64,000 nucleotides of DNA from Notospermus geniculatus (taxonomy: Eukaryota > Nemertea > Pilidiophora > Heteronemertea > Lineidae): the NCBI GenBank assembly GCA_002633025.1, contig NMRB01000276.1:291364-355363 (forward strand), written 5' to 3'. Positions 23,379-32,339 of the stretch are shown piece after piece. The translations under genes and the position numbers were made by a program. Position 1 is the first letter of the stretch, and each line of letters starts with the position of its first letter. Under the pieces are notes generated by a model that was not told where the DNA came from, ran no database searches, and saw only the letters and a list, made by a program, of their open reading frames with translations.

Positions 23379-23418
23379 ATGTTTGTTCGTTTGATGTTCC
23401 TAGTCGTCACGGCGTTGG
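23379..23418 (+). other. Candidate signal-peptide exon, copy 2
   Basis: It encodes MFVRLMFLVVTALG and then the donor GTAAGT, and differs from copy 1 at 19595 by little in sequence and not at all in length or phase. The conserved leader (AACCGATTCGGATTGGACGG) also matches. The downstream partner is unknown. The lectin-like exon at 26892 would need an intermediate exon to fit the phase, and TMEM254 intervenes on the other strand. Confidence 0.35.
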
Positions 23419-23502
23419 GTAAGTTCGTTTACAATCTTGACAAAAACTGACTGCCTCGTGTACACGAGGTACCTTGGACCCACAACAAAGTCCTGGCAGG
23501 AC

Positions 23503-23632
23503 CTTATTCACGAAGCTCCCGTAACTTACGGGAGTGCGGGAACTATTGCCCTTTTGCGGACAACCTATTGTTCACTATCAGCCTGACAAAGGATTTGCGT
23601 ACCCTTAAAGTTACGGGAGCTTTGTGAATACT
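23503..23632. repeat. MITE, ACTATCAGCCTGACAAAG family (copy 2)
   Basis: The ends TTCACGAAGCTCCCGTAACTT and AAGTTACGGGAGCTTTGTGAA are inverted copies around the conserved core TTGTTCACTATCAGCCTGAC. This is the best-preserved of the three copies. Confidence 0.8.
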
Positions 23633-23871
23633 GGTGCTGTCGTAAGAAACCTGCAAACTTTCGCCACTTGGAGGCGCTGTGAGCGGTTGTAACTTATTTT
23701 GTTCGACGTTTCTTCACGACGCGACCTTATTTCGATGTTTTGCTCTGTGTTTTTAACGTCTTTTTGGTTCCACTCGATATCTTTTCCTAACACATCTGCT
23801 AATTAATAATGCCACACCGGTATAATTAATTATCATGTATCTTGATTGTCTCGTAATACTGAAGTCCGAAT

Positions 23872-25219
23872 TCAAGATTGTTTCTTTGGTTGATATTTGA
23901 GAAGCATGAACAAGGAAGCAACTCCAAAGACAAGAGTCTGCAAGGTCCATTTCCACTTGGCTGGGCTTGCAATCATCTTCTTTCTGAAAAATAAGAACAT
24001 ATCACAGGCAAAATGACGTACATACGGCGGACGTACAGCTACTTTTATATCCGCCGTATAGTACAATGGATCATCCTCTGGACGTCCGGTGTACGTATGG
24101 CTTACGTACGGAAAAATATGTCCGCCGAGTATATGCCGTACGTATGGCATACGTACGGCATACGCCATATATCCCACGTACATACGACGGCGTACATACA
24201 AATTGAATCTAGCTACTTTTATATACGGTATATATACGCAAGCAGGACTGGCGGACGTATGCCGTATATACGCCATACGTCCGCCAGATGTACGTCATTT
24301 TCCCTGTGCAGGGAAGGGTAGCATACCTTCGGTTTAACTCAACTGGACTCGTCATAGGCACAGGTCTTTTAACATTAAGTAGTCTTTGTAAACAATACAT
24401 GTATCACAAATCAAGAATGCTACTGAAAACTGTTTCTATGTGTCATGCATCCTGAGCTGAGCATGCCATCCATGAGCTGGTTTACTTACTGGCATAGAGT
24501 GAATGCATAGCAGGCTTCTCCGATATGTAGGATATATGCTACCACAAATCTGAAAAGATTATAAGAAGCAAAGTTCGATTCTTTTTAGTGGACACTCTAA
24601 CCTGTTTTTATTCTGACCGGGTCAGTGGAACAGTGGAGAACCTGCTGACTGAAAAAAAAACTAAAAAATCTCCAGAGCCAGGTCAAGAAGACAGATAGGC
24701 AATAGTGAAGGCCTCTACTTACATTCCAAATACCACACTAGGGTATGTGGTATTCATCCATTTGACAAACCAACCAAATGGTCCCATGTACTGGTGTGGA
24801 ATTAGGTCAGGCCGGAAGGGACTAAGCTGAAAGGGAAGACAGAGGGAAAACGTACGATCCCATGTCAAACAATTTCCAAAAAAAAATGATTGCAGGTAGC
24901 ACATGAGACTACAATTGACATTGGCTCTTGGAAAAAGGAAGATTTGTCGAGTGCGAGTCCGCTAACGCATTACAAACACTTTTTGCTGTAATGGTATCCC
25001 ATATACTGCACACGACAAAACGCGGAACCGTGCGATACCGCGGGTGGTGAAAGGTGACATTATTAAACCAATTACCGGGATATCATCTCAATAGGAGATT
25101 AAAGGAAATGGTAATTCACGTACGGTTACAACTGTCAATCCAAATATAATCAGAATTTGCCAGATCGGATGAACTACGCGAAAATACTGGTCGTCGACTG
25201 CTCGCTTGCTGTCCGCCAT
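23872..25219 (-). CDS. TMEM254: TMEM254 family small membrane protein, 4 exons
   Basis: Exons on the minus strand, in transcript order, are 25219-25124, 24826-24723, 24549-24490 and 23983-23872. All have GT-AG borders and compatible phases (0, 2, 2), giving 123 aa, the usual length for the family. Landmarks matching vertebrate TMEM254 are an N-terminal hydrophobic segment (IWQILIIFGLTVV), PDLIPHQYMGPFGWFVKWM, the membrane segment VAYILHIGEACYAFTLC and LQTLVFGVASLFMLLKY. The chain ends in the Lys-rich tail QPKKQS. It is a multi-pass membrane protein of unknown biochemical role. The start codon lies in AAAATGGCGG. Intron 3 contains a palindrome-rich foldback element at 24010-24301. Confidence 0.88.
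24010..24301. mobile_element. Palindrome-rich foldback element in TMEM254 intron 3
   Basis: The ends AAAATGACGTACAT and ATGTACGTCATTTT are perfect inverted copies. The interior is dominated by overlapping inverted words built from TACGTATGGC and CCGCCGTAT, including a near-perfect central dyad around 24140-24165. A TATA-rich word (AGCTACTTTTATATCCG / TAGCTACTTTTATATACGG) occurs twice. It resembles the two palindrome-array elements in style, but has a different end sequence and no strict 20-bp period. Confidence 0.75.
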
Positions 25220-25299
25220 TTTGAACCGTGGACATTGAGTTATATGGGGCGTGTGAGTGGTCATAATCGATCGATACTTTGCGTGTCAAGTTTGAGGTG

Positions 25300-25478
25300 T
25301 AAAGGGCGGCGCACACGAGCGACAATTTTGACCGATTTGTCGGCCGACTTGGCTTCCGACCGCCAAAGCGACAAGATTTGGCGCTTCTGATTGGCTGATG
25401 TCTAGTCGCACCCCCGGTCGCACCACCAGTCTCGTCGGCGGTCGGCCAGATTTAGTCGCTCGTGTGCGCCGCCCTTTA
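25300..25478. repeat. Foldback MITE, TAAAGGGCGGCGCACACGAG ends
   Basis: TAAAGGGCGGCGCACACGAG at the left and CTCGTGTGCGCCGCCCTTTA at the right are exact inverses. The interior is GC-rich with repeated GTCGG and CCGAC words. It lies about 80 bp upstream of the TMEM254 start codon (minus strand), so it may have contributed promoter sequence. Confidence 0.85.
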
Positions 25479-25614
25479 GGAATACAACTAGGCCCACATA
25501 GTTCTGAGGCAAAACTACTTGCACCGGTAGGCCCTACTGCAATTGAAGCATAGACATGCCAGTGAAGGGGCGCTTTATACTACGTGTATTGTAATATTGT
25601 GTGGTTTTGAGTAG

Positions 25615-25849
25615 NNNNNNNNNNNNNNNNNNNNNNNNNNNNNNNNNNNNNNNNNNNNNNNNNNNNNNNNNNNNNNNNNNNNNNNNNNNNNNNNNNNNNN
25701 NNNNNNNNNNNNNNNNNNNNNNNNNNNNNNNNNNNNNNNNNNNNNNNNNNNNNNNNNNNNNNNNNNNNNNNNNNNNNNNNNNNNNNNNNNNNNNNNNNNN
25801 NNNNNNNNNNNNNNNNNNNNNNNNNNNNNNNNNNNNNNNNNNNNNNNNN
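25615..25849. other. Assembly gap (235 N)
   Basis: Unknown bases. The right edge reads CCCCCAATACCCCCTCTGGATCCGCG, written here only as the inverse of the common GGATCCAG-G-run end of a dispersed element. Confidence 1.
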
Positions 25850-26134
25850 CACGACCCCCAATACCCCCTCTGGATCCGCGCCTGCGTATGATGCGGAATC
25901 TTTTCAACCATCTAGCAGAGGAGAGGTCGAGATATTCTGGAATTCAGACTAATGATGATCAGTCTTTCTTCCCGGTTAACTCCCTGCATCACCGCACAAC
26001 GCGGTGACGTTGGGAGCGAGCGCAATGCCACTGATTGCCTCAGGATGATTGGCCATTTCGGTTTCATTTGTAGTCGATTCATGGTATTCATTGACTTTTA
26101 ATCGTATTGGAATCAACATTAGCTGCTGAACACG

Positions 26135-26483
26135 AAGGCCCGTTTATACAGAGCGCGACCGCGACTGCGACACCGACCGCGGCAGCCGCATCGGATTGAT
26201 CAAATGTAAAATGAATGGGAACGTTTATACACAACGCGACCGCGACCGCGGCCGCGACCAAAATTGTGGTCGCGCGGCATGCCGCAGAGATTGCCTCCAG
26301 AGCGAAATTTTTGAAAATGCCGCGCGACACTTTTTTTTGTAATGTGAACTTCAATGTAGTCCTGGCATATTTCCAGGCGACCACGGCGTTTTCGTTTATA
26401 CACAGCAGCTGCCGCGGTCGGTGCCGCGGTCGCGGTCGCGGTCGCGGTCGCAGTCGCGGTCGCGCTCTGTATAAACGGGCCTT
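26135..26483. repeat. Foldback MITE, AAGGCCCGTTTATACAGAGC ends
   Basis: AAGGCCCGTTTATACAGAGC and GCTCTGTATAAACGGGCCTT are perfect inverted ends of a 349-bp element. The subterminal parts consist of repeated GCGACC or GGTCGC hexamers. A second internal copy of the GTTTATACAC word at 26223 and 26393 gives a nested foldback. Confidence 0.85.
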
Positions 26484-26891
26484 AAAGGACAGTATTGTGG
26501 TGGAGGAATTTCGAGAGTTGTTGTCAAGCGCAAATGATGTCTGATTACGGATTTATGTTTCTGACAATGAAGTAATTGGCGTTTACTTCATCGGAAATGC
26601 TACAAACATGAATAAAAAACGTCTTCACTTGAAAGATTACCATATTTTTCATGCAAAAGGCACTCGACGATTGTCAAGGGTAATTATTGACGAGTGTAAA
26701 TGTTCAGCTGAATGACAACTGACCCGATGATGTTTCATCGGGAACCCTCGCTCTGAGAGAGAGAGATCGTCTTTGTGAATCAGTCGGACCAAGTCGAGTA
26801 TTGCGGCCCTTCACAGTCCCTCAATCCTTGAAGACGTTTCCTATAATTCAAAATTCATTTCGTACTAGGCGGACTTAATTCTTGATTTCAG

Positions 26892-27391
26892 ATGTCCAGG
26901 AATCAAAAATGTTTGGATTGGTCTCAGTTATGACAAGGGTTCCTCCTGGAGTGACGATACTTACGTTGACTATGTTCCCATGCCAATATTGATACATGGT
27001 GGCAGTGGCGGGAACTGCATTCACTTGTGGTACAACGCTCACACAGAGCCTACTAGTACTACCACCACCACCAGTAGCACCACCCAAACAACTAGCACAA
27101 CTGTGCCAACTACCACTACCAGAGAGCCTATTACCTCAACTACAGGCACCACCACCCAAGCAACTACCACAACTGTGCCAACTACCACTACCACAGAGCC
27201 TACTACCACCACCAGTAGCACTACCCAAACAACCAGTACCGGTACAGTTGTGCCCACTATGGAGCCTACTACCACCAGGAGTACCACCCTATCAACTGTG
27301 CCAACTACTAGTACCACAGAGCCTACCACCACCAGAAGCAGCACTACCCAAACAACTGTGCCTACCACCACCTCCACAAGGGAGACAAAAG
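26892..27391 (+). CDS. C-type-lectin-like exon fused to Thr-rich mucin-like segment (partial gene)
   Basis: The exon opens after the acceptor TTGATTTCAG and reads CPGIKNVWIGLSYDKGSS, WSDDTYVDYVP and GGNCIHLWYN. These fit the second half of a C-type lectin-like domain: the WIGL core, a loop with SDD and the NCxxLW strand. About 110 residues of TTTT, TTSS and VPTTT repeats follow, a likely O-glycosylated stalk. The frame either splices at AAAAG/GTACGT (27391) or stops at 27399. The N-terminal half of the lectin domain is not visible and may lie in the 25615-25849 gap. The protein would be secreted or a surface receptor. The domain call is by motif only. Confidence 0.55.
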
Positions 27392-27399
27392 GTACGTAG

Positions 27400-28120
27400 G
27401 TCGACGTCCATCATGTTGAAGGAGAGTTTGTGTGGCCAGTTTAGTAGGCCTCCTTCTGTAGCCACCAAACTAACCACGTCCTGATTTCTTATGCATGTTG
27501 CAGTTGAAATTCGTACATAAATCATAGCACACGCCTCATCAATTTCAACCGGTTTTGGACTCCTGGTTAAGTACACTCAAGTCGATCTTGAGAATATTTA
27601 GATTTTTCGTGCATTATCCAGAAAAAGGCACGATTTTGGTGTGAATGTTTGAAGTATTATGAATCTTTGATGAAGTAGGCCGACGTACCATCTGAAATCT
27701 CCGATGGAAGTCATTTGGACGTCGTGGTCGTCAGTTTTCTAAGTGGCAACGAAATCAGTAAAATACTTATAGGGACCAGGAACCGTACTTTAAAAGTACA
27801 TGGTAGTAGAGCACGACTGATGTTCAAGCTGGAAGTTCTGCCCTTGCAGGTAGCACATTTTCGGAACCCAGCGAGATCATGTTTGCGAACCATGTCTTGA
27901 GCACGTGCAAGACACGGTAGCACACGCGCACGGTAATCTCAGCGAGGCCGTCGTCTCTCTGCAAGCCATGTCCGTCGCGCGAAAAACTTGTGTGCTACCT
28001 CTGCGACGACGCTCATCTCCACCCCTCAGTACAAGTGTCCAAAACTGGTGGGCTGCCTGCAATGGATGGGTATATCGTCTTGACACTTGCATGAGGGGTG
28101 TCTCGGAGATGTGTGAATAA
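27400..28120. other. About 700 bp with no supported gene
   Basis: Short open frames on both strands lack domains and splice context. No repeat was recognised apart from its right-hand neighbour. Confidence 0.4.
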
Positions 28121-28121
28121 A

Positions 28122-28248
28122 TAGAGAGTTTTCGCAAAGCCGAAAGTCAACGCGAACGCCAATCCCATTGTATGACGCCACGAAGAGAGCACCGAACAAT
28201 AGGATAGACGTTCGCGTCAGCGTTTCGGAGGCTTTGCGAAAACTCTAA
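28122..28248. repeat. Hairpin MITE of the GGGAGTTTTCGCAAAGC family (copy 1)
   Basis: GAGAGTTTTCGCAAAGCC and GGCTTTGCGAAAACTCTA are inverted ends. Inner words AACGCGAACGCCAA and GACGTTCGCGTCAGCGTT continue the stem. The same family occurs at 28357-28480 and 59302-59431. Confidence 0.85.
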
Positions 28249-28356
28249 TTTTCAGCTGGAGGCGCGCTTGTGAGGAGTAATCTCACAGATGTGGTTTTGT
28301 GTGTGTGCTCCCAGCTTTTCGGAGGGTGGTAGGCCTACGTGTGCAGAAAAAGCTAG

Positions 28357-28480
28357 TAGGGAGTATCCGCAAAGCCCCCCGAAAGGCCAACGCGAACGTC
28401 TATCCTTTTGTTCGGTAGCATCGAACAATGGGTTTGGCGTTCGCGTTGGCGTTTCGGGGGCTTTACGAAAACTCCCCGTA
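28357..28480. repeat. Hairpin MITE of the GGGAGTTTTCGCAAAGC family (copy 2)
   Basis: It is inverted relative to copy 1 in its loop (AACGTCTATCCTTTTGTTCG). The stem includes GGCCAACGCGAACG and CGTTCGCGTTGGCG. Confidence 0.85.
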
Positions 28481-28545
28481 GTAATAAATGTGTACATAAA
28501 TTGACCACGTGAAACGGACGTTGCCTTTTAATTGGCCTGGAACCT

Positions 28546-28673
28546 TATTCACCAAGCTCTCGTAACTTTCGTGAGTGCGTAAACTGTTGTCCTTTTTTGC
28601 GGGCAATCTGTTGTTCACTATCAGCCTGACAAAGAATTTGCGAACCTTTCAAGTTATGGGGCTTTATGAGTAA
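28546..28673. repeat. MITE, ACTATCAGCCTGACAAAG family (copy 3)
   Basis: Ends CTTATTCACCAAGCTCTCG and GGGGCTTTATGAGTAAG flank the core TTGTTCACTATCAGCCTGAC. It is moderately decayed. Confidence 0.75.
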
Positions 28674-28747
28674 GGATCCGCCACAAGACAACGGTACGTA
28701 GATTTTTCAAATGGATTTTATCCTCCATCGAGTTGTTGGAACAAGTT

Positions 28748-28753
28748 GGTGTG

Positions 28754-28797
<44 letters not shown>

Positions 28798-28798
28798 T
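28748..28798 (+). repeat. Compound microsatellite (GT)n-(GCGT)n
   Basis: About ten GT dinucleotides pass directly into seven or eight GCGT tetranucleotides. It is likely polymorphic. Confidence 0.95.
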
Positions 28799-29046
28799 CC
28801 CCCTTGTTGCTGTCCTTCAGTCCTCGGTCTTAATTTCGGCCGACGGCAGCTGAGAAGTGTACGGCCCCCAGGTAAAAGCTTTCTTGCACAAGTTGGCTCG
28901 CAATGGGGAACTCATCCATCATGAGCTGTTGTCATTGGTCTCAGCGTGTAGGTCCTGAGGAAACCAACAAATTGAGAGCCAATTCGCAGGTGGAGGAGCA
29001 TTCTGAATCTGATCGACTCTCCTGATTGGGTCGAGATCTCCACAAA

Positions 29047-29397
29047 TAGGGAGTTTTCGCAAATCTGACGAAAAACGAAGTACGAAATACGAAATTGGAC
29101 GTCATATCCATGACGTAATGTTTTTCAGGAAATGGTTGGTACCACAAATGTCCCTCCTGTCAGTGCGTCTTTTAGCATGTCATGTAGGATCGAAAGAGTT
29201 ATGGCGCATCTTGAATTTTTAAATTTCCAATTCGTATCAACGAAGTGGAAACATCTAACGTCATACGCTAAAAGACGCTCTTGCAGCAGGCGATATTTGT
29301 GGTACCAGCCATTTCCTGAAATACATTACGTCATGGATATGACGCCCAATTTCGCATTTCGTACTTCGTTTTTCGTCAGATTTGCGAAAACTCCCTA
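29047..29397. repeat. Foldback element, TAGGGAGTTTTCGCAAAT ends
   Basis: TAGGGAGTTTTCGCAAATC and GATTTGCGAAAACTCCCTA bound a 351-bp foldback. Its arms also contain GACGAAAAACGAAGTACG and TGGACGTCATATCCATGACG. The first 16 bp equal the ends of the smaller 28122/59302 hairpins, but the inner arms are unrelated. That suggests related transposase recognition ends with different bodies. Confidence 0.85.
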
Positions 29398-29399
29398 TT

Positions 29400-30620
29400 A
29401 CTGTGTAGTCCTCGACGAACGACCAACATCGGGGCTTTTTTGAAGAAGCTCTCCGAGTTAGAAATACCCGAGTGATGATGGGAGGCTGAGAATGAATGTG
29501 GCCGCCTGCAGCAATGAATATGAGCTATTGTTTCTGCGCACGTTGAATAGTTTATTTTGAAAAGTCACATATTGGCATTGCAAAATATTTCAAGAGGAAG
29601 ACACACTTTCGGATGCCTTTAATACGGCCTATGGCCTACCTTTCAAAGCTGAATTAACAAGGCTGTGACAGATCGGCAAGGAAGAACTTTTGATGCACTA
29701 AGTGGTATTTTATCTGACATCATCCAGCACGGACCCCTCTTCACAATGTTGACCAGTCATAAACCATACCAAAACGTCTTCGTATGGGTACCAGCAGGCA
29801 TCCCCAAAAAGCTTAGCAAATAAAATATACAGAGTGAGTTATTGCATTACAGAAATGGACTGTTCACCCATCAGGAGCCTACATCATTTGAGACAACATG
29901 GCCACATGGCAGCCATCTTGGATATTTCTGCCAGTAGGCCATGTTCTAAGGAAGTGAACACACTGAATGCTCATTTCTGCGGGGAACTGCAAAATTGATT
30001 CTGCACTCGGCTTGCTGATGGATGAATCAGTCCATTAAGCTACCATTGCACTATTTAAAAGCAAAAATATACAAAATACTCTTCATAAAGATTCACCAAA
30101 CTGCCATAAACTTTTATAAAACACAAAATTTACAAGGCTTGCTTATAAATTGTTGATAAAGCTCGTGTACTGAAAATATATCAATACATTTTTATCTGTT
30201 TAAGAACAAAGGTCCAAGAAACGGGAATATCACAAGAAATATTACGGTATATGGAATCAAAAATAGATAATTAAGCTCGCTTATCTATTTTTGATGGAAT
30301 ATATATGTGTCATTTGTATACATCCAAATAACAGCTGTGTCGATGAGATTATACTAGTATTATCACATTTTGTTGAGGTCAAGTTTATTTTGCCTTCAGT
30401 TCTACATAAAGTATGGCTTTGGCCGAGATATTCACAAAGGCTCTGTAGGATATGCAGATCTGTCAGTTAAATAGTAATTGAGTTAATTGGCATTGTATTC
30501 TATCTCTATGCTATTGCCATGCGGAGGGAAGATGACACTGACCTATTTGGGGATCTGCAAATCCTACTTGGCTTTTGTGAAAAGATCAAAGCCTTGTTTT
30601 GTATGAATGAATTAAAGTAG
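29400..30620. other. About 1.2 kb AT-rich, no gene seen
   Basis: No open frame with recognisable content, no tRNA-like sequence and no strong inverted repeat were found. Part of it could belong to the 3' untranslated region of the minus-strand DOK-like gene, but this is unproven. Confidence 0.4.
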
Positions 30621-30621
30621 G

Positions 30622-31669
30622 CCCGGTTGCACCAGTCATACTTAGGTCGACATTGTGCTCAAGCTAACCTCAAAGTCGTTCTCAACCTCAAATTGTAACG
30701 GCAAATCATATTACAGTAGAACCTCACCTAACGGACACCTCAATACAGCGGCTACCTCAAGATTACGGACAGATCTGTCCAGTCCCGAATTTTCCCAAGC
30801 CATTTTCAATATAAATTTAACTCAATATTGCGGACACCTCACTATTCAGGACAACGGACAGTTGATTTGTGGAAAATTGGGTCCCATAACCTCACTATTA
30901 CGGACAGCAGGTGAAAATTTGAAGCCATTTTCAAAGTTTTCATTCACAAAGTGGTCAGTGGTGGGTGATTAAATGACCAAACATGGGGTGCTAATTACAT
31001 GTGCATTGATTGTTTATGATCATACATGTACTAATCACTTTTAATTAACACCTGCACACACTGAATGACTGAATTCTTTAGTTTGGTGGGACAACGGCTC
31101 TGTTTGGACTCTCTTGTCTCAGTTTGTTCATGGTTCTGCATGGAAAACTAGGCTAATGCTGGGCAGTCAACTTTGGACTCTTCTTTTCTAAATAAATGAG
31201 TGTAATGAAAAAGTGCTTGTTGAAAAATGGCAAATGTGATGGAAACACAGTCCACTCTCCACTTTGTAATGCATAGCTAACTGTGGTCTTAACAAGCTGC
31301 CTGATTCTTGTTTTCAAAGGTTGTTCAATGTTGTGCTGTTGAAAATATTTGTGAATTGTAGGCCTAATAGTAAATTGTTCAAGATATAGTTTTCTAATCA
31401 ACAATTTACATCAAATGAAATCATTCCTGATTTGAGTTTACCCTTGCCCTCAAATACGGTAGAATCAGCCCTCAAGGGAATGAATACCATTGACCTACTA
31501 CAGAGCCACCTGGTGTCCGTTATTGATGGAGTTTCAATACTGCGGACACCTCACTATTACGGACAGCTGAGCTCAGTCCCAAGGGTGTCCGCAATAGCGA
31601 GGTTCTACTGTACTTGTAGTTGCGGTCAACCTCAAACTTAACTTTGAGCATAGCTGGTGCAACCGGCCA
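30622..31669. repeat. Foldback element with GGCCCGGTTGCACCAG ends, host of a pogo-like insertion
   Basis: CCGGTTGCACCAGTCATACTT at the left and AGCATAGCTGGTGCAACCGG at the right are imperfect inverted copies. The inner words CTCAAGCTAACCTCAA and TCAACCTCAAACTTAACTTTG also mirror each other. The element is split by the 30714-31610 insertion. Confidence 0.65.
30714..31610. mobile_element. Pogo/Tigger-like non-autonomous DNA transposon
   Basis: CAGTAGAACCTCACC at the left and GAGGTTCTACTG at the right lie between TA dinucleotides, the duplication used by Tc1/pogo elements. Subterminal ACGGACACCTCAAT and GGGTGTCCGCAATAGCG words are typical of pogo-type ends, and CTCACTATT-ACGGACA words recur inside. 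The 897-bp body has no intact transposase frame. Confidence 0.8.
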
Positions 31670-32339
31670 AAGAAATGTACAAGTTTGTGTCATCAGAGCC
31701 GCGTATATCTAGAATCACTATATCTTTGGTCATATCAGAAATATATTGGTCCACGGAAGCATCTCTTCAGAAAAGAATTATGTACAAATACATACAAATT
31801 GTAAATATTGATCTGCATAATCTATCCAGCTGCGTACCGTATTTGTGCACGGTCTCTGAGTCAAGGTCGTTCACAGAGACTCAACTGAGCAAGTAACTTA
31901 CAACCAAAATATCCTACAGATTAAGGCACGGATTGGAGATAATACTTATTGTATCTGAAACTTTTCAGATGGACAAACCACCAAACTTCTACCTGGTACA
32001 ATTTTTGGCCCCTATGATCAATAACTCAAGAGATATCAACTTATTTTTAACCACACGTCACTCCCTCAAGTACAAAACAGGTATTGCGTCCTCAGCAGTG
32101 TTTTGTAGACTCAAGGACAGTCATGCATTATTAACAGGTCCCTACTTGAAATATTGAATACGTATACGTACATACTTAAAATAGTACAACAACGTGGATG
32201 GAAGCCCATTTAACAGGCTCAATACCATCTTCAACTTGGGCACCATCTTCTGGGTTTTAGAAATACCACCCCCACCGCCAGAGTGCTACATCAGCATTAG
32301 AATATTCCTAGTACAGGCCAACAGCTGGCGTCAGCGTTC

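Larger units (their letters stand above)
12840..23430 (+). repeat. Segmental triplication containing the GPCR cluster
   Basis: Three paralogous blocks (about 12840-15560, 15617-19640 and 20285-23430) each carry one receptor gene. Non-coding landmarks match as well. AGATTCTATTTT plus CATCATTTGG occurs at 12841 and 15618. The ATAATTATAGGCTTGAATATC word occurs at 15910 and 20289, with a diverged relative at 13090. GCATTGTTCTAAG plus AGGGCGTG occurs near 15523, 19027 and 23027. A shared TCGCTCCCGAA-containing block occurs near 18685 and 22795. The first block begins in the stomatin 3' flank, so the breakpoint lay there. Confidence 0.8.

Noticed and set aside
26135-26544. Arg/Gly-rich open frame (GRGRGRGR)
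   Set aside because: It is produced by GGTCGC hexamers in the arm of a foldback MITE.
27039-27377. Val-rich open frame on the minus strand
   Set aside because: It is the complement of the Thr-codon repeat of the mucin-like exon and has no independent support.
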